From Mercenaria mercenaria (taxonomy: Eukaryota; Mollusca; Bivalvia; Venerida; Veneridae), in assembly GCF_021730395.1 (NCBI RefSeq), contig NC_069361.1, positions 74,533,001 through 74,597,000 on the forward strand: DNA of 64,000 bases, given 5' to 3'. Under the pieces are notes generated by a model. That model saw only the letters and a list, made by a program, of their open reading frames with translations. It made no database searches and was not told the DNA's origin. A program made the position numbers and the translations under genes. Of this stretch, positions 13,001 through 28,000 are shown in pieces (positions within the stretch are counted from its first letter, which is position 1; each line of letters begins with the position of its first letter).

Positions 13001-16000
13001 CCCATTGTATCACCATACATATTTGTAGCCAATGAAAAACAGTAATCTTGACCTGCGGGGAGCGGGGGCGACACGAGTATAGCATCATCACCCGTTTTCC
13101 GTGGTTGCGAACCCTCAGTGTACATGTAGTAACCACCTCCTGGAATAGAACGACAAGTTAGGTAATATTTTATTCGTGTAGTTAATCAAAGGTGTTCAAC
13201 AAGTCTTACATCAGTTCTTGTATCTATCTTTTACGTTCAACACTGTTGCATTGTTACATGATCAAGATAAACTGTTTCTAGAAATATACACACGTATTTG
13301 AGTAACGGAGAGCGCAGCTTGTATTTTACGGGTACATATATTTGTTCGTTTTGAGTTTAACGCCGATTTCAACAGTATTTCAGCTATGTAACGGTGGGCA
13401 GTTAACCTTATTAGTGTTCCTGGATTCTGTGGCAGGAGAACATACGCCCAGCCAGGAAATCGAACTCACGGACCCACAATCCGTAAACCTGCGCTCTCCG
13501 TATTGAGCTAAGCGGGCGATTTGTCATTTCATATTTTTACACGAGTCCGGACTTTTGAAATGATATACAGAGAATATTCGTTTGTTTCAGTTCGAGAGTG
13601 AACACTGTATTCAGTTTCGAGTGGCATAGCCACGTGTGAAAATGTAATATATGACGGTACTCATGGGTGAAAGATATTTTGATCATACATGTAAAACAAA
13701 CAAATTCTGTTTTATCTAAGTTCTGACTAAACTGAACCATTTATATTTCTTACCAGAGAAAATACCAGATATATTTCGAGAATTACCGGAATACATGTCA
13801 TAAATATAATCAATTGATACTTTATGTACAATAACACTATTTTTTGAAAAACGGCGTACTTGAATAGCGCGATATATTTGACGATTAAATACTGGAACTT
13901 CAACGAACTGTCTAATCATGCAATCACAATATCTTACAAACTTTATAACCCAACCCCAAAACCAAAAAGTTATTTTTCATCTTGCGCACAGTAGGATAAC
14001 GATTTTGTTTCCTTCTCTTGTTTGATTTTTTTTTCTGTGAACTTAATCGTCTATGACAATGTTGTGTATTTCTGCGATTTAAAAAAAAATAGCAGGCTGT
14101 AAAATCAAGAAGATTTTATGATAGCAATCGGTTTAATGTTACTGTTTTACTGACAGCCTACTGTTCTAAAGATGTGCCAAATTTCAAAAACTACATTTTC
14201 AGTCATTTCACGGACTGTAACAAAATATCAGTTTTGGATTTGTTAAGTGTATTGTAGCATTACAGAATAAATTTACTAACCATTAGGATCTGTGTGGTCC
14301 CCGGACGGCCCCGTGTTTGAAGATACAGTCGTGCCGGTAAGTCTTGTCCAATCGAAAGTGTCTGATTGAGACTGCGTCCACTGACAAATATCGTGCGAAA
14401 AGTCACAGTCTATGGATGAAGCTGATAAAAAAAAACCACAATTATAATCAAAGCCTTGTGTGGACTGGTGGGGACGGGATTTTGTAGATCTTTTTCTGTT
14501 ATGTGTCTTAATGCTACACACTGATTGATAGCGACTGCATTACAGCTTGTCTATTAACAAATACAATGCCAGTGTACAAAATTCAATTTAATAAAGCATT
14601 TCAGATTGAAACGAAGAAAGAAACTGAATGGTCGACTGAGTTAAAAAAAGGTCAGTTTCAAAACGAAATACTTACACGTTGCTTAATGAATACCACACTT
14701 ATAAAAATAATTTTGCTATAAATAGTGCATTTAATATTAAAATTGTTATGCTATCAGTTAGTAACAAAGCGAATGCCAAATATAGACTTCTTTAGCATTA
14801 TAAGAACTTGCATAATCTAAATGGGTAGCTTGAACAGTCTAGACTGCTTTATCAATGATATTTCATAAACGATGTTTCAAGTTATATTAAGTAAACAAAA
14901 AACGGCGATTTTAGACAGAAACAAAACCCTCGTCAGTTTTGAAGTGTTCCTACCGGAGCAAGTAGAATCTTTGATGTGAATATCATCTAAGGCGGTGTCA
15001 CCGTGGTAAGATGATCCCACATCACCCTGTATAACAATCTTGTAGTCGTTAGGGACAGAGGAAGCTGGGATATTCACGCTACCCATAAGCCACTTTCGTC
15101 CTTTGTCACCAGACTGGGAGAAAACTTCTGTCCTTTGGTGGGTACACTGATCCTGTAAGTCAATCACGTATACAGTTACGGTTACGTTCTATCATTCTTT
15201 CACTCTGCACTTTGTCTATATACCTTTATTTTCACTAATCAAAATGATGATACAATTCCATGACTGGCATTAGTATATTGGACAGCTATGCATGACAGTG
15301 AAAGTGCGGCCAAGTTGCAAGACATTAGCACTCGCATTTTTATGTTGCCATGAAAATGGTTGCACGTTTTTTTTTTTTTTTATCAAATATTGAAATGTTT
15401 ATTAATAACTTTCTAACTTTTAAGCCAATTTTGAAAATTGTTTTACTTCCTTGAATGAAATAAGAATACCTATCAGACAAAATAACATTAAAACAAAATG
15501 CCTTTCCGCTTAGTGACACACATAATACGAGTGTTAGTCTTCCTGTAAAATAAAAGGTTAAATCAATCAATTTATCAATTAATCTGAAAACACGCGCACA
15601 AAATATAATCCCTCGATATTCGAGATACCGTGTTTCAACTGTTCTTTTTTTAGTATCAAGCAGTTACAAACCTCCAAGAAAACCTTTAGGTTTCCTGTCT
15701 CGGTACCAAACATGTAGTACCACAATGTTAGACACTTTGTTTGGTTGGCCGGTAGCATATGGGAGATAAGATCCGCGTGCTCTCCCTGGACACGTGGCGA
15801 CGAGGTCTCGATGTATACGTACATTTGATTTCCTAGAAACAACAGTATATGATGTAGGTAAGTACAAAAATGTATAAGAATTGCCAATAAAACAAATCGA
15901 CTTATTACATACTCGTTTTTATTCACCGTTAAGGTACAGTGGTACCGTAAACGTCAATATTTTTCCATACACTGACACACGCCTGAATTTCATATCATTT

Positions 16001-19000
16001 AATGTATCGTTGCATTAATTCTTATCTTATTCAAGTTATTGAACAAATTTATAATATTTACACACATTTATACGTGCAGATACGTACGTAATAAAAAGTT
16101 ATTATCTTTGCATCCAGAAATATGCACTCGTTCAAGAACATGAATCCGAACCCCGTTCCTTCACTACCAATCTTTCAGTCTCTAAATTAAGGTCTGGTGG
16201 CGCGCATAGGAACTGTAAAAATAATGATTCCTGCATGCCGGACAGGTTTGTTTTCCGTGGTCGAAAAACTCGTCTTACACCCTGGGGTGTAAGATGACTT
16301 ACATGCTGTTATTTATGAATGAATGCGTACACTCATACGCTACTTTAACAAAATAGTGCTTAAAAGAGAAGCATTTATTGAAGAATACGACAAGGAAGAA
16401 AAAGAGTCTATCACTAGTTGACTTTGCGGATGGAATATCTGGGTCTTGGTTAACTGTTTTGCGGTAACCCGACAGAGCCTCGCTCCCGCCTAAGCAGTTA
16501 CCCGCGAGCCAAATATTCCCATCCGCAGTTTCAACCAGTGATTCTTTATATAAGGCTCTTGAACTAGAACGCAAATCACTCTTTTGGAGGAGCCGCCCAT
16601 ATGGGTATTTGATCCCTTCTATAAGCACTCGGTCTTTAAACCAGATTTTTTATCTTTAAAATAACAAAAAATACCGCTGCTGCTCTGAGTGTGATCGGCG
16701 TCGGGTCCGGTGCCATCTGACTGTGTCGAACCAGAGTGGATCGTCCAGTTGAAATCATCCTTATTAATTACTTGTTGCCAGCCACAGAAAGCACCATTAT
16801 CAAATGTGCATTTGTCCGTATAGCCGGTGTCTTATATAAATGAATAAATATAGGCTATAAATATATCCAAGTTGCAAAGATGTTATTGTAAATTAAGGAA
16901 ACAGAATTTCCAAAAATAGAACTAATTTACACCCAAAAAGCGAAAATAATATCGAAATTGTTTTGTTTCAGCCGCAAAATATTTTTTTTGTGGATAATCT
17001 TAACAAATTTTCAAGATGTTTTTAAGCAATGAAAAACAATGATTAAACGAACAAAAAGAAGAATACTGCTCCTTTAACAGTAGGAACTCTTAAAAGACAA
17101 TTGTAAAGATACTGCAAAACTGGAAGTGATGGCGTAACATCATTTATCCAGAAAACTTGAATAATTTATGCCTGGATTCGGAGTACGGAAATGAAAATCA
17201 TTTTATGAATTTATGGCAACCCGTGAATATATTTATTACAAGTGCACTGTAACTGTCTTTCCAAAGTTAAAACATGATATCAAAACATCTGACACGTTTA
17301 ATGATTCAAAATAATGTCTTGAAATTAGCTTGAAATGTGTGGTTCACTTAATCATGGTCAACTATCTCAAAAATAAGCACACTGACCTATACATTTTATT
17401 TTACCATATTGAAGACCATATACGACTGGGAGAAGTTTCATTAAAAATTTCTATTCGCGAAAAGGTTATGAAAGTTGTGATTTTCCCATAGACTTCCATT
17501 ATGAAAAATTACGTGAGGTCCAAGTTTTTCAAATCAGTCTAGCAACAGGAAAAAAACAAAACAAGGACAAGCACATGATCCTGTTGTTTTTATTTGCTGA
17601 TTTTTCTAAGTATATTCTAAAGTTTTGAAAAATCAGGGCTTAATCAAATTCTACAGTGTAGAAAAAATTTCGATCCGAACGTGCAGAACTACCTTAAATT
17701 CGTTTACGTTAGAAACATATTTTTTTTTTATCTTTTTTACCTAGAGACTGTTACATAGAGCTCCTCAAAGAAATACTCACCATTAACTTTAACATGGAAT
17801 ATTTTGGTAATGTTATTTAGAGGTCCGTTGGAGGCTGTACAAATATACGTCCCGCTATCGCCGGTGGTGGCGTGGTCAGCTTCGTGTAAAACAGAACCTT
17901 TAAAAACATCAAAGATTGAAAACATGGATGCTAAGGACCAAAAAAATTTATAGAATTATGCATAACAGTTGATTTCATTTTTCTCAAAATAAATTTTTTG
18001 AATTATGATTAACGAATTGCATGGGGATTTTCTCAAAACTACATAGTCCGACTTTACATTTTCAGTATTTTCAAATCTTTAAGAGCATTATCTAAAAACG
18101 GAAACGATTTATCAAGTTCAAGGTATTGATTTAAAGGCAGCAACCACAGCTTTTTGTGATACAATTAGGCCTACAAACTGCTTAGACAAAACATATTTGC
18201 CGTAACAGGTCTTCAACTGTTATATTTGATACTCACATTACGTGATATATATAAGAGAAAAACATTATACCTTTAAAATACTCTTCGTTTAAATGGGTCA
18301 ACAGTGTTGTTGTATTTATAAAATAGATTGGCTCGGTTTATAGGTTGGTCATGGCTACGGATATGCGATATGTATTGTATTTTGTCATGATTTTTAAGCA
18401 TGGATCCCCTCCAATTTGGAACTGTCCATGTTTACAAACACGTTTGTTTATTTTATGAGGAGTAATGATTGTCCTGGAAGTCAATTTGCTTTAGATTCAC
18501 GCGAGCAACGCTCTTGACCAATCAAATTAGCGTGTTTCAGCAGGGTATGTGTTATCTGTTTTCATAGCATACGTCTACATTTGCGTGCATATATCTTTAA
18601 GTATGTCGGTATGCATCTTCGTTAAAATACACAAACTTTACCTTTATACGTCTTGTACGATCCTTCACATGAATGCTGTTTGGTCCATGTAAATGTAGGA
18701 GCCGGACTGCCGGTAACGTTACAATTAAGGGTTAGAGGTGAGTTTGCCGGAATAGTAATGAATTCTTCACTCGGACCATTCAGTTTCATATTTGCTGAAA
18801 AAATGTATTAATTCAGTTCTTCTATCTTCACATTTAGCGCTAGTTTGTCTCACAAAACCATACTTATATTGCTTGTATTATGTTACTTCCCCATGAATAC
18901 ATACTAGAGCACATGTCCTTAAATTAGACCTTCCAAAATCAAGTCCTATACTTAAGACAGTCATAAACATGTAAAAACCGAAGTTTCAAAAATGAATGAA

Positions 19001-22000
19001 ATGAGACTGCTAGATTGACTAACTTTTGCACACACATGCGATTTTTTTTAACTCATTACATGTGCTTAAGCAAACATTTCATAATCTTGCTACCACTAGG
19101 TTAGAATATGTTAAAATGCCGAAATAAAATATCATAAAATCTTGAAATGAAATCTAGTTTAGCAGTGTTTTCATTGGAATAGTAAAATTCTTCAAGTTTG
19201 CAGAAGCAAGAGATGACTTTTCAGGCCCTAAGCCATAGGCAGTTGACATCAGAACCACAACCCCTAATTCATAGGCCTGTCAACTGTCAGAAAATATTTT
19301 TTAGTATTTTAAAACAGACTGAGCAGGCCACTCGAGCACAGGCTCAAACAAGATTTTTTTTACTATTTAAATATTTGTCAGAAATGCTCATTTTTCTATC
19401 AAACTAGAGATGACCTTCAAATTAAGGATACAGTCGTTTTCACTTATTTATAAATTTCTGGTATTAATCGGCAGGTATTTACCCACTCCGGTTTTGACAA
19501 GTTGCATTAGGGCTTCGATGAGAAATCGATTAAATTACGTTTTCATTATTGGAAAACTAAGTGGATACTCGCTTCTTATCGCGTAGGGTGTAGGGTATGT
19601 ACTTATCTGTATTCTTAAAATATAACATCAACATATAAAATATTTGTAAGTTTCATCAAGATTTCTTTTTTATCTTCTACATAATGGTTACCTACATTTG
19701 CATTTTCCTGTGTAATACTGTAGATCATCGACCGCTGTGTCACCACTGCTGCCTGGTCCATGGGTCGACTTCAGGACAATCCGATATGGGTTGTTCATGA
19801 CTGGAAGGTTAATCTGAGCCTGGTGCCAAACACTTCCTTGATCGCCCGACAATGGCAACTTAACATGTCTCGTTTCTGAACAGTCTTTTAATCGTTCCTG
19901 AAATGAAATACATGACGGCCATCTGCTGGGTTAAGTCACCTCAGTGACATTATGATTTGCATTGGCCCTCTCATGCATAAATAAAACTGAGCATCTGACT
20001 GGCTGTTTCTGAGCACAATCTTTGAATTCACCAATAGCAAAGTTGCATATTGAGGCTGGTCGCCAAACTTCGGATACTGGTTTGGTCGTATCCTGCAAAT
20101 CATCAGAGCGTGACGGTGCGGAAAAAGGATGGTAGGATGGTAAGATAGGCAGTCTAAGCATACAGGATAGCGATATATGGAAGGCAGGATGTGGGATAAT
20201 ATGATTATATATTGCCAATCTACTACCTTAACTTCGTCCCTACACCATCTTACTACCCTATACGAAATAGGGTGTTGTTCATACCCTGCAATCGCCCATC
20301 GCATAATTATCAAAGCGTGACGTATGACGGTATGATGGCAGGACAGTAGGATGGCGATGGCAGGGGTTTCTATCTTTCTATTTTAACCGAATTCTGGTTA
20401 AATGTTGTTTAACCTTTAGCCTGCTGGCGGCAAGTGATTCTGCTTTGCCCTAAAGCCGATACCTCATACCAACAAATTCTAACATTACTCAAGTTTTAAT
20501 TCTAGCAACATGTAATTTCATGTTGGAATTGTTGTCATGAAATGATTAGCTCACATTAAATATTAATGACACAAAATAGAAAGACGTTATATATACCTCT
20601 GTTTCTAAAGCCAAAGACCCGATTTGAGAACCGTGCATATTGTACCAAAATGTAAAACAAGACACTCCTGATGGCGGAAGTTCCGGTGATGTCAAAAAAG
20701 CATTTTCGCCGGTCTTGCCGAAACTGCTTTCAATATATGCATAATAGCCTGAAGAGAAAATGAAACCAGCTTAGATTTAGAATATATCCTGAAAAGACAA
20801 AGCAAATATTGCGTATACATTAAAGTATAATGGTTGTATTCTTCCATTCAGTGTCGTTTTCTCATTGGTCGTCTGCGACAGTATGACGTCTGCTCCGGTG
20901 TAAGAGCATGCTCTATTACCTTATATAAATATTTTTTTATTTTATATTTTCTCTGCATTTTTTGATACATTTCAACAGGAAACGTCACGTTGCAGGCGTT
21001 CTGATACAAATCAGTGACTAATGATAAAAATGCGTTAAAAATTTAAAGGCGGTAAAATACATCTCTAAATCGTTTACAAAATTGCTTCAGATGTAAAACA
21101 TGGTTAAAATGTTTGCACTAAAATAAACCATTAACAAGTGTCTGTTTATTCATCTCTTGTAGTACAGGAAAGTATATAAAATGTTGATATTTAGTCTGCA
21201 TTTCAAGAGATGAATAAACAGACACACAGATGTTTGACTTTTCATACCAATATTATTTCCCTTTGTATGATCTGTGTTAGGACCCGTATTTCCGGTTGGC
21301 GTTTGACCACTGTTTACCTTCCATGTACCAGGACTTGACTGATTTGTTTTCCATAAGCACATGTTGTTGCCATCAAAGTCGCAAGAAATTGCTGATGGGG
21401 CTGCGGTGAAGAAACAATATACAATGTACTGTATTGTGCGGTGCAGAAACACGATATTTTATGGTGCTGTGCAAAAAAACAAACAAACAAAAAACAAACA
21501 AAAAAACACGGCGATAACGTTGTGCGGTGCAGAAACATGATATTGCATGGGGCTGTGCAAAATCAGGATAACGTGTTGTGCGGTGCAGAAACACGATATT
21601 GCAATGCATGGTGCTGTGCAAAAACACGATATTTTATGGATCTGTGCAAAAAGAAAAAAACACACACAAAAAAAACACGGCGATAACGTTGTGCAGTGCA
21701 GAAACATGATATTGCATTGGGCTGTGCAAAAACAGGATAACGTGTAGTGCGGTGCAGACACACAATATTGCAATGCATGGTGCTGTGCAAAAAACACGAT
21801 AATGTGCGGTGCAAAAATACGATATTATATGGTACTGTGCAAAACACAATAACGTGCGGTGCTCTGCAAAAACATGATATTGCATGGTGCTGTGCAAAAA
21901 CACGATAAAATGTGGTGCGGTGCAGAAATACGATATTATATGGGGCTGTACAAAACACGATATTGTACGGTGCTGTGCAAAAACATGATATTGTGTGGTG

Positions 22001-25000
22001 TTGTGCAAAAGACACAATACCATGCAGCGAAGTGCAGAAACAGGATATTGTATGGTGCTGTGCAAAAACAAGATATTGTACGGTGCTGTTCATAAACACA
22101 ATATTGTATGATGATGTGCAAAAACATGATATTGTGTGGTGCTGTGCAAAAGACACAATACCATGCAGCGAAGTGCAGAAACAGGATATTGTATGGTGCT
22201 GTGCAAAAAGAAGATAATAGCGAAAGAAACGCCCATGAATTTGATGTAGACATTAGTTATATTGATAAACAAAAGAAAGTGTAACATACCTTCACTCTTA
22301 ATTACGAATGTTTTAGATGAAGACCCATACGGGTTGGTTACTGTGCACGTGTAGTTGCCAACCTCTGAGGGCTGCAGTGAGTTGATATTCAATGCCGAAC
22401 CTGCAATTAAACACCGGGCATTAACATATTTCATAGAATTTTCTATTACGTTTTTGTTTCTTTGCCAAAGGGTACCATCGAGAATCCATCTGGGTAACCT
22501 ACCAGGGGCCAATTTTCACAAATATGTTACGATGTGACCTAAAAAGGTCCAGTAGCTATATTGTAAGATAACTTGAGAAATCACATGACTGGTAGACATC
22601 ATATGACTGGTAGATTAAAAAAAAATGTTCATTTACATTTATAAGTATTTTTAAGTACTGTTAGTAAACCCCTAAACATACAGTTCGATTACTAGGTCAT
22701 GCGTGTTTACACGTTTTCAACCCAAAATTGCTCTACTTACAAAATGACCTTTCTACTTTTTGATTATGTTTTGTTTTAGCTTGAGTTTACGTTTTTCTTA
22801 TACAAGACACGCTGAAATATGGAACCCTGAGTTAAGGTTACAAAATGCAATCCGGATTAATGTTTACAAACATGATGTTTACAAAAACGAACTTGTAAGT
22901 TTACTTTAATTTAACACCTAACAATAATTATACTAATAAGCAAACCTGTACGTGCTGCGCATGGGTTGGGGTCAGGTGTGGTCCACGCTACGGTGGGCGC
23001 TGGTACGGTCGAGTTACTCCCACACATGAGCTTTATATTGGATCCAAGTCGATAATAAATGGTCTCATTTTGGGGCTCAAATACATCGATCGTAGGCGGT
23101 TCTGATTTACAAAAATACAATATATCATCTTAAATCGAATTTCGGTTATCTCGAAGTAAAATGCTTGATCCCTTGGAATTTGAGATTCCGAGTTTCAATG
23201 GTATTTGCATCATTGCTTTATACATAATATTGAAATTTCGCGTAAAGGTTTCAACTTTATGTTTCAAAAAGTTTTAAACTAAAACTATAATAATAAAAAT
23301 GTACAAATAATGCAGTAAGTGTCAGAAATAAATTGTCTTTCTACGTTTAGAATGATATTGCGAAAGACATTAATGAGGGAGGTAATTGAAAGCAGCTAGA
23401 GTTCTGAATTTAATTGTCAAAGAATCAAACAAGTTTAATCAAATAAAATTTTTGTCAAAAGAAATACCTCCAGGTAAGAATAAATAAAATAACTTAGATA
23501 CAAAGCTAGTCTTACTTCTGAAGCAATATCACTTGCATTTCATTTCAGACTGTTATTGTGGAAGGACCGTCATGGGAGGTAACTAGACGGATTAGAAACA
23601 GTACCGGGAAAAACAACAATACAAACTTTCTTTTGCGTCAGAGCGAATAAGTATCGTCACTTACTGATGCACATGCAGTCCTTTTGCAACTGGACACCTG
23701 GCGGTCCCCGTGGCCCGTCCGCTCCCTTTTCTCCCTTTAGACCAGCAACACCTGAAATCCGTGATACACATTTCATTATCTGCAAATGGATTCTGTTTAA
23801 AGACCGATCTTTCATTACCTAGATTTAAGCCATTAAATTTACTAGTTTTAGCTTACTACCTAATTACATAGATATTAAAAATTTGGTATTTATTATTTAA
23901 ATCACCCTCAAGTACACTTCCCCTTGGTAGTGAGTGCTCTGTGATGCCATGCAACCAAAACGTTTAAATGCACGACATCCAATTCTCTTAGAAAAAAAAA
24001 AGCCGTGAAAAGGTGTAGTTTCTGAAGTGTAACTTGTTTATAAAGAAGTACTTCCGTCCTTTTCATCGAATGGTAAATTCTTGTCATAACATACCCATTG
24101 TTTCTGGAGAGTAACTGAACAGTCGCAGACGATATTAAGTTATACCATACCTTGATCTCCCTTGGCCCCCATAAGTCCTGGTGGTCCTTGGCTTCCCTTA
24201 AGGCCTTGCAGTCCCGGATCACCCTTCAATCCTCTCAAACCTGGTTCCCCTTTAGGTCCAGAAGCTCCTGGCTCTCCTTTCTGACCATTGGCACCTGGAT
24301 CACCTTTAGGGCCCGGCTCTCCTATTTATGTAACAACACTACTGAATTAAACATCCGACAAAATGAAGAATATTAATGTATAAAAAATCTCGTTATATAT
24401 ACAAGAAGCCTGTGTCTACAGAATTGGACCAAATTTTGTATTTTCCTGAATTTTCAAGCTCTTCAAACACAAACCCTCAACATGTAACTGGCAGCTTCCC
24501 ACGTGTTAATCAGCTTGGGAAAAGGAGAAGAAACAAAGAACTTGTGTCTAAACTGGCCACGAAGAATAAAATGCCCAAACGAGAGATTGGATCAGCGTGT
24601 TTAGATTGCTTAAACGGTGCTCTTTCTTTACATAAACATGGTAAGCCGAATAAATTTTATTTTATACTTGTAAAAGCACAATGAAAAGCGTAAGAAAAAA
24701 ACATGCCTTTTTGACCATCGGCTCCTTGTAGACCCCTATCTCCCTTAGGTCCCGCAGCTCCTTTTTCTCCTTTTTGACCCTTAAGTCCAGTGTCTCCTTT
24801 AGCTCCTCTTGAACCGATTAGACCCGGCAATCCAGGAGAACCCGGGATACCAGGGTCCCCTTTAAAACCCCGATCACCTTTTGGACCTTCAAGTAAAAGT
24901 AATTTAACATTACTTACTTTTCAAGCTGTTTCGCTGTGTAAGACAGAAAGGTGCAAATTAATAAACTGTTTTACCTTAGTCATTATGTGGTGTAATATTG

Positions 25001-28000
25001 TATTAGTTGGTTATGTCTAACTGTCCAGTTTGATACCTCATGATATTTCTTGGTCATTTGTTTGAATACTATAGCTTTAATTGAAACTTAATACACTTCT
25101 ATAACATTTCTTTTATGCCTAATGTCAGCACTTTTACGTGGGCGTTGGCACTCGCAGACGGCGCACTTGTCAATCATATTCTATCCTTTGGTACCCTTGG
25201 GCAAAGATATGCGTAAGCAAATACACATTTCAACATAAAACATTTGTACATTGCCTTTAGAACGTTTTCGATGACACTGAAGTTATTAAAAGAGTTTTAA
25301 AATTATTTTAACAGCAAAATATGATAAATAACTGGGTTATAAATCAGTTTTTATTCATACGAGTTGTTTTAGGAAACAGTCAAAACCTTTTCTTTCAGAT
25401 TAGAACTGTTAACCCCGATCTATCGGCTTTTGGCAACTTTTTAAAAGTTATCTCCGCTGCTTCGGGAATATTGTTTTGACTGTTCCAAAAACGCAGATGA
25501 AATAACTGTATCCTAGCAACATACCTGGAACGCACAATTTAATCGTGTCATTCATGCAATGGTCCAACAGTATCTTCTCCTAAAAATGAAACAAAAACGA
25601 ATAAGAAAGTATAAACTAATGGGACAGACAGTTTACGAAAGTCTTTATTTTTAAGGTTTTATAAATACTGTATATCACCCGAACTTGAAATTAGTGTTGT
25701 AATTATTTCCGGTCATTTAGGGGTCCATTTTTTGTGGTAGGGTGCGTATATGGGTGTTGCACTTTCCAATGCAGCCCATGAAGTCCGTTGCTTTGTTTAG
25801 CTCTCTGTATAATCCCGAAATATTTCATTAGTCTTGTTTTTATTGCTATTTTTTCTGTGTCGAACGTCGTCTCAGGAACAGACATATTACGAAAGTCATA
25901 TTTTTTACGAGCACATACATTTTGTGTAGTTCCAGACACAGAAGAGGTAGAACATCAAGTATGTTGTTTTTCTTATTTGTTTTAAAAGTTACTCTAGTCT
26001 ATCCAATAGAGGGAGGACTGAAAAAGGGGCGGATTGGAAGATTTTTCCAAAGTTCTAAACAAAGAAACGGCGCAAAAATTCTCGTGTACGTTTTTTTCCT
26101 GATTGGTTTTGACTTAATTTTGCATAACTGGTGTTGGATAAGGCTTAGTTTTACAATTCTGAGAAACATGTATGTGTTTATATACCTGCGCTACCATCAT
26201 ATCCGTTAACATTTGCTGAAGATCCCGCTTATGACGGCCATTTCCATCTTCCAAAGCTTCTGGTTCTTTGTTGTTGAGGACCTTTAAGTGTAGTGGCGAA
26301 TTTTTCAAAATCAAATGCAATTACTAGAATTTCCGTATAAACAATACAACAGTAAAACATATTCTTCTTGATTATCCTTGGGATAAACGTAACAACAATA
26401 CATTTATAGGTCACATGGCGACTTTCCAGCTTTTCATGATGGAGGAAGATCAGAGGTGCCATCAAGGGCGGGTCCCTGGGTAGAACCGCCGGCCTTCCAT
26501 AAGCCTGAGGGATGGCTTCCTCACATGAAGAATTCTACGCGCCGAGCGAGGCTCGAACCCTCATCGGCAAGGAGGCAAGTGATTTGAAGCCAAAGACCTT
26601 AATCTTAGGACTCCAGTATGAGTGACATATCAATACATGATCTGATTTCAACATGCATACTTAAAATAATTAGTAAATCCATAAGGCTGTTGAACTTTTG
26701 ACATGGAAACATTTTATATGCTTTTTTTAAAAACTGTCTGCTTACCAATACAGAGTCGGGTGCCTCCTGGAGGCTGAACTTGAAACAGTCTGTCTTCAGC
26801 TGCACGAGTTCCCTCTGACTTTGTTCATATTTCTTCTGAAGTTCCTGGGTCCATATAAACTGTTGGAAACATGTTCAAAAATAGTCTTCATGGGGTACAT
26901 GTAAGTTAAAAAAACACTATTTCCTATAGGTTTCTATAAACTGTTGAAAATATGTTAAAATACGACTTCTTGGGTCAGAAAAAGATGTCAGAATCCTGTT
27001 TGAAAACAGTTTTACATATGCCTATATAATCTGTTCAAAATAACATGTTCAAAATAGTCTTCCTTGTGTCCATGTAAACTATTGGAAACACGTTGAAATT
27101 ATTTATTCTTTGGTTTATATAAACTGACCGAAACAGAATTGAGCCGCGCCATGAGAAAACCAATATAGTGCATTTGCGACCAGCATACTGTTCGCTAACA
27201 GTTTCTCTAATTGCAATAGGTTTTGAAAGCGAACAGGATGGATCCTGACCAGACTGCGCGGATGCGCAGGCTGGTCTGGATCCCGGTGATATAATACTCG
27301 TCGCAAATACACTATGTTGGTTTTCTCATGGTGCGGCTCAAATTAGGGAAAACTGTTTCTTGGGTCCATATAAACTGTAAACATGTTAAAAATGAAAATA
27401 GTATTTCTTGTGTCCATATAAACTTTCGAAACATCATCAAAGTTCGAGGGTTCAGTATCATATGGGAAAATTAGACCCATCGCAACATAAAAGTTAGTGT
27501 TAGGAATTAGACAAGTATATCACAAAACCAAAGAAAATTTTAGAAAACGAACAATATCTTTAAAAACAACCTATCTTTCCAATAATGTTTACTATTCTGT
27601 CCCGTAGAATTTGGATACTTAAAATATTCAGCTAAAAGAGTTGTCCCCCATTATAAAGGGATGTCATTTGTAAAGAAATAAAAGTAAAATATTGTCAAAA
27701 ACAATGTTTAACCTAGTTATGGAAAGTTTAAAGCAGCATGTCTCCAGATCGTTTGACAACAACAAAAAAGATTATATTTTTTTAGATATCTTGAAATAAA
27801 TGCTATATTTCTTAAGAAGGCTTTAAAACTTAATTACAGACAACTTCATGTTACGGAAACACTTGAGAACTTGATTTGCTGTTTTTACTACTTTTTACGA
27901 TGAAAATTGAACATTTGTCACGCTTTTACTCCAGGTAAACTGTCTCGATTATAAATATCTATATTTTGAAGTCATTATTCACTACGTCAGCTATAGCGTT

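Noticed and set aside
21563-22156. Open frame of 197 codons and several overlapping frames on both strands
   Set aside because: All follow the 28-base minisatellite period; open in several frames at once, which is typical of tandem repeats.
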